From assembly GCA_017547755.1 (NCBI GenBank), contig JAFYOX010000024.1:1-64000 (forward strand): a stretch of 64,000 nt of DNA. The letters are read 5' to 3'. The position numbers and the translations under genes were made by a program. The first letter of the stretch is position 1; every line of letters starts with the position of its first letter. Shown here in pieces: positions 1 through 7,905 of the stretch. This stretch comes from Clostridia bacterium (GTDB taxonomy: Bacteria; Bacillota; Clostridia; Oscillospirales; CAG-272). Under the pieces are notes generated by a model. It saw only the letters and a program-made list of their open reading frames with translations. It was not told where the DNA came from and made no database searches.

Positions 1-1073
1 AAGATATCGGTATAATAACAGGAATGGTTTCCTTCCCCGGGAGTCAGCGGAAGTTCGATGTGATCTTCCCAGACCATCCCCGACGCATCGGAAGTAGCGC
101 GAAGATACAGCTTGTGTCTGCCGTAGGAGGCAAGCGTTACGCCGCAGTCCAGCGTCAGCAGGAAGGGCAGAACGCCGATCTCGTCAAACTGTTCCGGCTT
201 ACTCCATGTCCGGCATCCGTCGGTGGAACGGACGATCCAGCTGGGAAGTCCGGAACCGGAACGCATCAGCATCACCACAGAACCATCGGGCATCTGTCCC
301 ATCATCGGTTCATCCAGACCTTCAAAATGTCCTGCAGGGTTGAAAGTGGTCTCATCCACTTCAACGCTCGACAGAAGGTTCCATGTCCGTCCGCAGTCGG
401 CGGAACGGAACACGTATACAGTATTGTATCCCCGGTATTTTTCCTCCTGCGTATACCCGTTGCCGTATGTACAGAAATACAGACCGTCGTCCAGAGCGAC
501 CATGCCGTTGCGGTTGCTGATCGCCATCAGCTGACAGATGGGATAGATCCGGTCGCCGGGATAGATGATGCACGGCATATCGGGCCAGTTCAGAACGACC
601 GGGAACGCGGTGATCTCTCCCGTTTCCGGATCGTATTCCTGACAATAAACGGTTTTGTCACATTCCGGAATATCGTTTGCGGAATAGACGCGGAGATCGT
701 TCCGCTGACAGACCGGAGTATATTTCCCGATATAATCCACGGGATGGGCACCTTTTCCGACAAACCCGGCAAAGCATTTTCCGTTGCCGAGCGGTACATC
801 GTAAACGGGCATATCCTCTGCGGTACGGGCACGCCAGGTCCGTCCGCCGTCATCGGATACCGCATCCCCGGATTCGCCGGTATATTCGATGGTATCCATG
901 TGCATCGCCCAGGAGCAAAGGATGGAGCCGGAGCGGGTATAATTCAGTTCCGGGAACTGGTACGGTCCCCATACACTGCATTTTCCCTGACCCGCCACAG
1001 TGGGTTCACTCAGTTCAAGATGGAATTTCCGGTATAACTTGCCGTTTTCCAGACGTCTTTCGTTCTTATTCAT
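1..1073 (-). CDS. Sialidase-like BNR/Asp-box protein (3' part outside window)
   Basis: Reading the minus strand from an ATG at 1073 gives an uninterrupted frame of 357 codons that runs off the window edge. The protein begins MNKNERRLENGKLYRK and carries Asp-box repeats (SDDGGRTW near residue 70, then SADCGRTW and STDGCRTW), the signature of six-bladed beta-propeller sialidases and related exo-glycosidases. An AAAGGCGG ribosome binding site lies about 8 bases upstream. There is no signal peptide, so a cytoplasmic role is likely. It is the last visible gene of a run MocR - serine hydrolase - this gene on the same strand, 31 bases after the hydrolase stop. The substrate cannot be named: Asp-box folds also occur in non-sialidases, and the catalytic Arg triad was not assigned. 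Confidence 0.8.
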   Translation of the reverse strand, partial: MNKNERRLENGKLYRKFHLELSEPTVAGQGKCSVWGPYQFPELNYTRSGSILCSWAMHMDTIEYTGESGDAVSDDGGRTWRARTAEDMPVYDVPLGNGKCFAGFVGKGAHPVDYIGKYTPVCQRNDLRVYSANDIPECDKTVYCQEYDPETGEITAFPVVLNWPDMPCIIYPGDRIYPICQLMAISNRNGMVALDDGLYFCTYGNGYTQEEKYRGYNTVYVFRSADCGRTWNLLSSVEVDETTFNPAGHFEGLDEPMMGQMPDGSVVMLMRSGSGLPSWIVRSTDGCRTWSKPEQFDEIGVLPFLLTLDCGVTLASYGRHKLYLRATSDASGMVWEDHIELPLTPGEGNHSCYYTDI

Positions 1074-1104
1074 ATTTACAGCCGCCTTTCTTGTGATTTC
1101 CTGC

Positions 1105-2229
1105 TCAATCGGCAAAGGAATATACGATATTGCGGATCGTTGAATTGATGAAGTAATCCGACGAGCCGAACAGATGCTGTGCATAGAAAATGCTGATCTC
1201 ACGTTCCGGATCCACCGAAGCAAACGAGCCTGCCGCACCGTCCCAGCCAAAGCTGGTATACCCGGCAGTCGTATTCATCTGTGCCGGATCGATAATGATG
1301 CGTACGCCGAGACCGTAGCTCATCCCGTGAGGAGTCCATCCGTAACCGGCTTTCTGTGCGGGAGTAAGATGATCCCTGCGCATGAGATCGACGGTCGGCT
1401 TGCGGAGGATGATATTGCCTTTGCAGAGCGCTTCCTCGAACTTCATGTAGTCATCCACAGAAGTGATGAGACCTCCTCCGCCGCTTTCCTTGAGCTGGGG
1501 AGGAACAAGACAGTTTCTGCATCCCCGTTCACGGAGAGGTTTGTCCTTTCCGTCAAAGGAGTAGTGCATGGCAAGTTCCTGCGATTTCAGTTCTTCCGGA
1601 TAAAAACCGGTATTTTCCATTTCGAGCGGTTCAAAAATATTCTTTTTGAGATATTCCGAAAACCGCATTCCGGAAACTTTTTCAATCAGCGCACCGAGTA
1701 CATCGTGACAGAGACTGTAACAGAATGCAGATGACGGTTCGAATTCAAGATCCGCTCTTGCAAGATAATTCGGGAACTCGATCAGCGGACATTCGCCGTT
1801 GGTATCGCGGATAAACGCTTCGGTTTCCTTTTGGTATCCGTCATACCGGAAACCTGCCGTCATGCAGAACAGATCCTTGAGCCGGATGGCATTTTTCGCT
1901 TCCGTATGTCCGCCGTCCGGCGTTTTCACGTACATTTTTTCAAATGCCGGAAAATAGCGGGAAAGTTTGTCGTCGAGACGGATTTTTCCCCGTTCCAGAA
2001 GCTGCATTCCGGCGGTACAGGTGATAAACTTGCTTGAGGAATAAATGTTGTAAAGAGTATTCTCGCTGATCGGGATGTTCTCCGCAATGTTGGCATAGCC
2101 GAACATTCCGCGGTACACCGGCTTATGATGAAGATAAACCGAAAGGTCACATCCCGGCATGGAATATTCATCGCTCAGACTCAGAAGAAACTCGTCAAGA
2201 TATTTTTTCATCTGCTCGATATTGTTCAT
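1105..2229 (-). CDS. Serine beta-lactamase-like hydrolase (class C/esterase type)
   Basis: A 374-aa protein of the penicillin-binding-protein/beta-lactamase superfamily. The SxxK nucleophile motif (SSSK) is at about residues 64-67. The second motif, usually YxN, reads YSL near residue 171 within YSLCHDVLGALIEKVSG, so the Asn is missing, as in some esterase members of the family. The C-terminal half has GGGGLITSVDDYMKFEEAL, typical of these hydrolases. The ATG at 2229 was chosen because AAGGAG lies 9 bases upstream; a TTG six bases earlier lacks support. There is no signal peptide, which argues against a periplasm-facing lactamase and for an intracellular esterase or peptidase. It follows the MocR gene by 59 bases, with a possible own promoter in the gap. 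Confidence 0.85.
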   Translation of the reverse strand: MNNIEQMKKYLDEFLLSLSDEYSMPGCDLSVYLHHKPVYRGMFGYANIAENIPISENTLYNIYSSSKFITCTAGMQLLERGKIRLDDKLSRYFPAFEKMYVKTPDGGHTEAKNAIRLKDLFCMTAGFRYDGYQKETEAFIRDTNGECPLIEFPNYLARADLEFEPSSAFCYSLCHDVLGALIEKVSGMRFSEYLKKNIFEPLEMENTGFYPEELKSQELAMHYSFDGKDKPLRERGCRNCLVPPQLKESGGGGLITSVDDYMKFEEALCKGNIILRKPTVDLMRRDHLTPAQKAGYGWTPHGMSYGLGVRIIIDPAQMNTTAGYTSFGWDGAAGSFASVDPEREISIFYAQHLFGSSDYFINSTIRNIVYSFAD

Positions 2230-2250
2230 AATCAAAAACTCCTTCTTGAA

Positions 2251-2280
2251 TTTATATTTCTTTATATTTCGTAATTACAA
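2251..2280 (-). promoter_or_regulatory. Possible promoter of the serine hydrolase gene
   Basis: On the minus strand TTGTAA (2280-2275), an 18-base spacer and TATAAA (2256-2251) precede the ATG at 2229. The region is AT-rich and includes a direct repeat of TTTATATTTC on the plus strand, so the match could be fortuitous. Confidence 0.35.
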
Positions 2281-2288
2281 TTTATTTT

Positions 2289-3377
2289 TTATTTCTGTTC
2301 CGCCAGCGCTTTGCGGAGTTTCCGCCGCACGCGGTTGATATGCCTCTCAAAATCCCCGCTGTCGATCAGTTCGGAGAGAACATACTGCATAAACGTGGGA
2401 ACAGTACACGAATAAAATCCCAGCTTTTCCTCAAAACGTCTCGCAAGCATCTTCGGAAGAACCATATACCCGATCCGCAGAGAGGGAGAAATGGTTTTCG
2501 AAAACGTGTTCAGATAGATGACATTCTCATGTCCGGAAAGCGCGAACAGCGTCTCGGCAGGCTTTGCGGACACCGAAAATTCCGATTCGAAATCATCTTC
2601 AATGATATATCGTTCCTCCTGTCCGGACCAGCGGATATATTCATGCCGTTTGGTGGCAGTCGCAGTGACGCCGCTCGGGTAACTCCGGTACGGCGTTGTA
2701 TGCAGAACGGTCGCCGACGTTTCTGCCAGAGCATTTCCGTCGATGCCGTTATCCGCAAGCGGCAGGGATTCGTAGGTGATCTCCGCAGCTCTGTAAACCT
2801 GTTCGATCTGCTTGTAGGAAGGATATTCAATGGCATAGATCCGGTTTCTGCCGAGAAGTTCAGTGATCAGTCCGTAAAAATATTCCGATCCCGAACCGAT
2901 AATGATCTGATCGATGTCCACATGGATTCCGCGGTTGCGTGCAAGATAATGCCGGATCGCGTTCCGGAGTTCGATGCATCCGCTTCCGGGGGATTTCTCC
3001 ATGAGAAGCTCGCCGCGCTCGGTCAGTACCTTTCGCATGGTCTTGCTGAGTACGGACATCGGAAAATCCGGATATGTATGAGAAACCGGACGTTCCGCCG
3101 GTTTCGGCGGCAGTTCTTCCGCCGCGGCAAAGCCGTCGGATTTCCGGAAGATCACAACATACCCGCTCCGTTCCCTGGACTGGATATATCCTTCTTCACA
3201 GAGAAGTGCATAGGCATGTTCGACTGTAATAAGACTTACGTCGGTTTCTTCCGCGAGGCATCGCTTGGAAGGCAGTTTGGTATTGTATGCGTAATTCCCG
3301 GCAATGATGTCATCCCGCAGCTTCCGGTAAAGCTGCAGATAGACCGGGCGGTTGGTTTTATCAATAGCATATTTCAT
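2289..3377 (-). CDS. MocR/PdxR-type GntR regulator, short at the C-terminus
   Basis: A 362-aa regulator with an N-terminal GntR winged helix (about residues 10-77: PVYLQLYRKLRDDI, then the LPSKRCLAEE and TVEHAYALLCEEGY helices) and a fold-type-I aminotransferase domain. The PLP lysine lies in TFSKTISPSLRIGY (Lys294), and EDDFESEF supplies the Asp (near 261) that contacts the pyridine nitrogen. Characterised MocR proteins such as GabR are about 470-480 aa with roughly 165 residues after the lysine; here only 68 remain, so most of the small C-terminal subdomain is absent. The sequence after the stop is AT-rich and shows no coding remnant. The gene is divergent from an ECF S component, a common arrangement for B6-sensing PdxR-like regulators. 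No clear ribosome binding site precedes the ATG. Confidence 0.85.
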   Translation of the reverse strand: MKYAIDKTNRPVYLQLYRKLRDDIIAGNYAYNTKLPSKRCLAEETDVSLITVEHAYALLCEEGYIQSRERSGYVVIFRKSDGFAAAEELPPKPAERPVSHTYPDFPMSVLSKTMRKVLTERGELLMEKSPGSGCIELRNAIRHYLARNRGIHVDIDQIIIGSGSEYFYGLITELLGRNRIYAIEYPSYKQIEQVYRAAEITYESLPLADNGIDGNALAETSATVLHTTPYRSYPSGVTATATKRHEYIRWSGQEERYIIEDDFESEFSVSAKPAETLFALSGHENVIYLNTFSKTISPSLRIGYMVLPKMLARRFEEKLGFYSCTVPTFMQYVLSELIDSGDFERHINRVRRKLRKALAEQK

Positions 3378-3408
3378 CTGGTTATATTAAATACTCCCGA
3401 ATTGGTGC

Positions 3409-3456
3409 TTGCCGCAGGATCAGATATAGTATATACTATTTGCCAGAATAAGTAAA
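3409..3456. promoter_or_regulatory. Divergent promoters sharing a 14-bp palindrome
   Basis: ATAGTATATACTAT (3426-3439) is a perfect palindrome. It holds a plus-strand -10 TATACT (3432-3437) with TTGCCG (3409-3414) 17 bases upstream, for the ECF gene. It also holds a minus-strand -10 TATACT (3433-3428) with TTTACT (3456-3451) 17 bases upstream, for the MocR gene. The symmetry lets one bound dimer affect both directions. MocR binding here is an inference from position. Confidence 0.5.
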
Positions 3457-3470
3457 GAGGTAAAAACAAA

Positions 3471-3974
3471 ATGAACGGAAAAACCAAAAAACTTGTCATG
3501 GCGGCTCTTCTTGCGGCACTTGTCTGCATCGCAACCATGATCATCAAAATCCCTTCTCCGCTGAAAGGGTATCTGAATCTCGGTGACTGCGTTGTTCTCA
3601 CCGCCGGTTGGCTCCTTTCTCCCGTATACGGTTTTCTTGCGGCAGGCATCGGCTCCGCGCTTGCGGACCTGTTTGCCGGATATGTCGTATATGTCCCGGC
3701 AACCTTCGTCATCAAAGGTCTGATGGCAGTCGCCGCATACTACGGTTTCCGCGTCTTCCATAAGAAAACGGGAGATTTTGCTGCCGGAGTGATCAGCGGA
3801 ACCGCCGCTGAGATCCTGATGATTCTGGGTTATTACGTATTTGAAGGCTTCCTGTACGGATTCGGCGCGTCGGCAGTCAACATTCCGGCAAACGGCGTAC
3901 AGGGAATTGCGGGTCTTATTCTCGGCATCGTACTGATCAGCGTACTGAAGAAAAGCCGTCTCCCGCTTGACTGA
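3471..3974 (+). CDS. ECF transporter S component (vitamin uptake)
   Basis: A 167-aa hydrophobic protein with about five or six membrane segments. The N-terminus KKLVMAALLAALVCIATM, then IPSPLKGYLNLGDCVV and GIGSALADLFAGY...APATFVIKG-type sequence, matches the PF07155 class of substrate-binding S components of energy-coupling-factor importers. Such proteins work with a shared EcfAA'T module, which is not in the window. The divergent MocR-type neighbour suggests vitamin B6 or a precursor as substrate, by analogy with PdxR-linked S components; this is inference. AGAGGT lies 9 bases before the ATG. The next gene begins 11 bases after the stop, so the two may be cotranscribed. Confidence 0.85.
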   Translation: MNGKTKKLVMAALLAALVCIATMIIKIPSPLKGYLNLGDCVVLTAGWLLSPVYGFLAAGIGSALADLFAGYVVYVPATFVIKGLMAVAAYYGFRVFHKKTGDFAAGVISGTAAEILMILGYYVFEGFLYGFGASAVNIPANGVQGIAGLILGIVLISVLKKSRLPLD

Positions 3975-3985
3975 TAAAGGACACC

Positions 3986-6604
3986 ATGAAACACATGACC
4001 ATAAACGAATTCCACATAAAACTGAATCCGGTACTGCCCGAAACCGCCGACAGGTCTTCGGACGAGACCGCTGTTCTCACACGTGAGACCGCGGCAGATA
4101 TCCTTGCACACCGTGCGGATATCTGCCGTGTTCTTCTGCCGTTCAAAAAGGAGATCGACAAGGAGTATACCGACATCGAGGATGTATCTTCCAGATGCCG
4201 CTTCGGTGTGGATTTCTGTGCGATGACCGGTCTGTTTCCGACATTTCCGGACGGCAGTTTCCGTCCGAAGGAACCGCTGACCGAAACCGAAGCGGATGAG
4301 ATCGTATCCGTTCTGCGGAAAATAACGGAAGAGGGAACCCATGCCAGAGAAATCATCACCTGTCATGATATGATCGATTCTCCGCGTTCGGTGTACAGCA
4401 ATATGACTTCCTCCGTCAGAAACGACGGATCACTTTCGGTGATGCGGTTTACGCCGTATCCGACCCACACGGCACCGTGGTATATGGGGCTGGATCATGC
4501 CGCAGGGGATGTTTCCGACAGTGCCATGAAATACTGCAAAATCTGTATCCGGGCTGAGAAGCAGATATCTCCGTACCTTGTTCTGTCGTCGCCTGTTTTC
4601 AGCGGAACGGTTTATCCCTGTTCCGTTGAGGAACAAAGCGGATTTACGGCATACCTTTTCCCGATCGAAGATACCTTCCGTAGTCTGCGCCATGCCTGCC
4701 TGACTGCGGAAAATCCATATGCCGATTCCACAGATCTTCCGCTTCGCCGGATGCACCTGAAAAAACTCAACAGCCGCTATCTTCGTCTCGCATTCTACCC
4801 GTTCGGGGAAGAAACCGATGTCAGCGCCGACATCCTGTATTTTGGATTCTTTGCCGACCGCGAAGAAGCAGAGCAGTATACCGCCGCCGCAGATGCCGCA
4901 CGGTATGCGGTCACGGAAGATACCGTCCGCCATCCGCAGTATCAGCCGGTGACCGAAGAAATCATCGCGGAAAACAATGCCGCAATCGAACGCCGCGTCC
5001 GGGAAATTCAGAACACGCCCAATGTCCTGACGCCCGATCAGATCCGCGGAACCTGCTACTACATTTCCTCCGCACACGGTGATGACAGCAACGACGGCCT
5101 TTCCCCCGAAACGGCATGGAAATCCATCACAAAACTGATCCTTCCGAAAGAAGGGGAATGGTTCTCCACACCGCTGACCAGTTACCCGGCAATGGAACAC
5201 GTCGTAAAGCGCGGTGACGGTGTATTTCTGGAACGCGGAAGCGTATTCAACGCGGAACTCGTAACCGGCCACGCCGGCGACTATACCATGTGGTTCGCAG
5301 ACGGCGTATCCTACGGTGCTTACGGAGAAGGCGAAAAACCGGTGATCACCTGCTGTGTGGACTACAACGGCAGCCGGAACTGGGTAAAAACCGAATATGA
5401 ACACGTCTGGATGCTCGATGAAACGCTGGAGATCCCGTCTTTTACCACACAGTTAAGCTATAACGATATCGCCAATATTGTAGTCCGCTCCAGAGACGGT
5501 ATCACCGGACACGGCATCAAAGTCCTTGCCGCAAATCCGGAAGACCCCTTCAACGGTCAGAAAACCGTACCCTTCGGAATGATCTCGAACGGCTTTGAGA
5601 TCTATGAATCCGGCGGTATCCCGTTCACCTCTCCCGGATGTCTGCGGAATAATCTCGAATACATCCACGACTGGAAAAGTGCGAGAGTCTATCTGTACTG
5701 CGACAAGGGAAACCCCGGCGAGGTCTACGAATCTGTGATCCTTACCCGGCAGGGGATCGGTGCCTACGGCGGTTCCGACTGTCTGGTGGACAACCTTGCC
5801 TTCCGGTATATCGGCACCTTCGGGATCAGTACCCACAACATCAAAAATCTGACCATCCAGAACTGCACCTTCGAATGGACCGGCGGTGCCATCCAGGAAA
5901 AGGGAACCACCATTTTCGGCGGCGGCATTCAGAACTGGTGCAGTTGTGACGGCTTCTATATCCGGAACTGCTATTCCAACCAGGCCCTTGACGCGGCATT
6001 CAGCACGCAGGGCGTAAACGACGACACTGCGATCATGCACGACGTCGTCGTGGAAAACTGTGTGGCGATCAACGCCAACTCCAGCGTGGAAATATGGAAC
6101 TATTCGCCCAAGGTACGCCTTGTCGCCAATGTCCGCATCCGGGATAATCTGTTCGGTTATGTCGGCTACCATTTCGGCAACCGCAAGATCATTACCGCCA
6201 AAGATGCCTGCATCCTGCAGTTCGGGATCGGTGCGGGACAGGATCCCGAGAATGTGGTATTCGAACGCAATCTCTGCATGTTCGCGTCGTCCGCCTGCTT
6301 CTGGGCAAGACCGATCCTCTGCCGCGGCGATACCACCGGAACGTTCCTGCGGGACAATACGTATATCCTCAGCAGCCGGAAAGCCTATATGCTCACCTCA
6401 CCCGATCTGCGGAACGATCACGCCGATGAAGACAGGTGGTGCGTACTTTTCACCGAAAGAATGCTCCGTGAATTCACGGAACTTGGCATTGACAGAAACA
6501 GCCGGTTCTATTTCGTGGACGGCTATGCCTTTGACGGAGAAGCGGACGGAGTCTACATCCCGCCGTACTTTGTCGAAAAGCAGAAATACCGGATTTCCGA
6601 ATAA
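3986..6604 (+). CDS. Right-handed beta-helix protein with N-terminal SLH-like module
   Basis: An 872-aa protein without a signal peptide; an in-frame stop at 3968 rules out a longer N-terminus. Residues about 62-113 fit the S-layer homology pattern (YTDIEDV..., TGLFPTFPDGSFRPKEPLT, EADEIVSVL), and LTRETAADIL at 31-40 looks like the tail of a preceding repeat. Residues about 350-870 resemble pectate-lyase-like beta-helix proteins: YYISSAHGDDSNDGLSPETAW, then YGAYGEGEKPV, GNPGEVY and many short strands rich in Asn and Cys. The same YGAYGEGE and GNPGEVY motifs occur in the fusion protein at 45445, so the two are paralogous. A glycan lyase or hydrolase role is likely; the catalytic residues are not assignable. 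Start chosen at the ATG after AAAGGA. Confidence 0.75.
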   Translation: MKHMTINEFHIKLNPVLPETADRSSDETAVLTRETAADILAHRADICRVLLPFKKEIDKEYTDIEDVSSRCRFGVDFCAMTGLFPTFPDGSFRPKEPLTETEADEIVSVLRKITEEGTHAREIITCHDMIDSPRSVYSNMTSSVRNDGSLSVMRFTPYPTHTAPWYMGLDHAAGDVSDSAMKYCKICIRAEKQISPYLVLSSPVFSGTVYPCSVEEQSGFTAYLFPIEDTFRSLRHACLTAENPYADSTDLPLRRMHLKKLNSRYLRLAFYPFGEETDVSADILYFGFFADREEAEQYTAAADAARYAVTEDTVRHPQYQPVTEEIIAENNAAIERRVREIQNTPNVLTPDQIRGTCYYISSAHGDDSNDGLSPETAWKSITKLILPKEGEWFSTPLTSYPAMEHVVKRGDGVFLERGSVFNAELVTGHAGDYTMWFADGVSYGAYGEGEKPVITCCVDYNGSRNWVKTEYEHVWMLDETLEIPSFTTQLSYNDIANIVVRSRDGITGHGIKVLAANPEDPFNGQKTVPFGMISNGFEIYESGGIPFTSPGCLRNNLEYIHDWKSARVYLYCDKGNPGEVYESVILTRQGIGAYGGSDCLVDNLAFRYIGTFGISTHNIKNLTIQNCTFEWTGGAIQEKGTTIFGGGIQNWCSCDGFYIRNCYSNQALDAAFSTQGVNDDTAIMHDVVVENCVAINANSSVEIWNYSPKVRLVANVRIRDNLFGYVGYHFGNRKIITAKDACILQFGIGAGQDPENVVFERNLCMFASSACFWARPILCRGDTTGTFLRDNTYILSSRKAYMLTSPDLRNDHADEDRWCVLFTERMLREFTELGIDRNSRFYFVDGYAFDGEADGVYIPPYFVEKQKYRISE

Positions 6605-6628
6605 TTTTTTCACCAAACATAACAAAAC

Positions 6629-6672
6629 GCCATCCTGTGAGAAAGCAAACCCACAGGATGGCATTCTTTTTT
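6629..6672. terminator. Terminator between convergent genes
   Basis: GCCATCCTGTG (6629-6639) pairs perfectly with CACAGGATGGC (6652-6662), followed by ATTCTTTTTT. It ends the beta-helix gene; on the minus strand the tail GTTTTGTT is weaker but may also stop the opposing operon. Confidence 0.85.
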
Positions 6673-6685
6673 CAAAAAGTGTACA

Positions 6686-7870
6686 TTATTTCGTCGCCTG
6701 TACGAGCCAGTATGCCTCGATCAGCGCGATCGGCGCACAGGTAGCGTGCTTATCGTAATCCACGAATTCCGCCATCTGTACCAGCCGTTCTGCCGCGGTA
6801 TCGGATACCTTCCATCCGGGACACATTGCCGCAACCGCAATGCCTTCACCGACCGCACGCAGAGGATAATACGACTGATGTTCGCGGAAATCCGAAGGTT
6901 CCGGCACAAAATAACCGTAGTCCCCCCAGAATCCGGCATAACGGAATTTGGACTGTTTCCACGCAGTATACGGAATTTCGAGCCACTGTGCACCTTCCGG
7001 TGTCATGAGTTCTTCCGCTTTCCGGACGGACATCGCTTCATACGGTTCCGCCATTTTCCGCATAAACTTCAGACAGGTTTCCCGTACGCCCGGATCGTCG
7101 TCCAGATCGTAAACAAGGCGAACAGAGAACTGAAGCTGCAGACCGACATACGTAGCTCCCGACAGCGTAACAAAATCCATCGTCTTCGCCAGCGCTTCCT
7201 CACGGTACCGCCGATACATTTCCTTCCAGTGCAGATCTCCCGTGGTCTTCCACGTCAAGAGGTACAGCATCGGCAGACGCAGGGCTTCGTGCGGATGGAC
7301 ATCGCCCCACATCTGACCGACAAAGCCGAATTTTCCGTCTTCACGGCGAAAACTCCAGTTGTTTTCCGGAATAATATCCGCTTCCATCTTTTCCGCCATC
7401 GCCGTCAGACAGCGGCGGATGCTTTCTTTCTGCGCGTCATCGGAGAGGGCAGAGAAATACAGCCGATGCGCAGCATAAAACCAGTTGGTATACTGATCGC
7501 GCGAGGTGTCGATATAGTGACTCTGACAGTCTGCCGGAGTCACACCGCGCGGAAGGAATCCCCTCTGCGGCGAAACTGTCGCGTCAAGCTCCATTCCGCG
7601 GTAAACCTTCGCCGCATATTCGCGCATGGTCTCATCGCTGGTCGCTTCATACCGCGCAATTACGGCGTCCATCATCAGCCCGGCATTGAGCATACAGTCT
7701 TCCATACCGGTCCCGTATCCGCCCGGATTGGGAACCAGCCGACGAATCAGCTCGGGTTCCGGCAGATACCGGGTCGCGGCATCGGGTTCCTGCCCGACGA
7801 GATAATTATAGAACATACAGGTCCGTCCGTCAAACAGACGTTCCCAGACAAAATTCCATGTTTTTTCCAT
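6686..7870 (-). CDS. Putative alpha/alpha-barrel (six-hairpin-like) protein
   Basis: A 394-aa protein rich in amphipathic helices with aromatic and His/Asp-rich turns (GGYGTGMEDCMLNAG, SRDQYTNWFYAAHRLY, WGDVHPHEALRLPMLYL), a pattern typical of (alpha/alpha)6-barrel glycosidases and of uncharacterised proteins beside sugar operons. I do not recognise a specific family. Start chosen at 7870 because GGAGG lies 7 bases upstream; the longer frame from 7906 would overlap the preceding gene and lacks such a site. No signal peptide. It is the third gene of the operon UroD-like - binding lipoprotein - this gene, 35 bases after the lipoprotein stop, so it probably handles the sugar that the lipoprotein captures. 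Confidence 0.7.
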   Translation of the reverse strand: MEKTWNFVWERLFDGRTCMFYNYLVGQEPDAATRYLPEPELIRRLVPNPGGYGTGMEDCMLNAGLMMDAVIARYEATSDETMREYAAKVYRGMELDATVSPQRGFLPRGVTPADCQSHYIDTSRDQYTNWFYAAHRLYFSALSDDAQKESIRRCLTAMAEKMEADIIPENNWSFRREDGKFGFVGQMWGDVHPHEALRLPMLYLLTWKTTGDLHWKEMYRRYREEALAKTMDFVTLSGATYVGLQLQFSVRLVYDLDDDPGVRETCLKFMRKMAEPYEAMSVRKAEELMTPEGAQWLEIPYTAWKQSKFRYAGFWGDYGYFVPEPSDFREHQSYYPLRAVGEGIAVAAMCPGWKVSDTAAERLVQMAEFVDYDKHATCAPIALIEAYWLVQATK

Positions 7871-7905
7871 GGTCAATACCTCCGGTGTCGGAATTCCGTC
7901 ACGCA

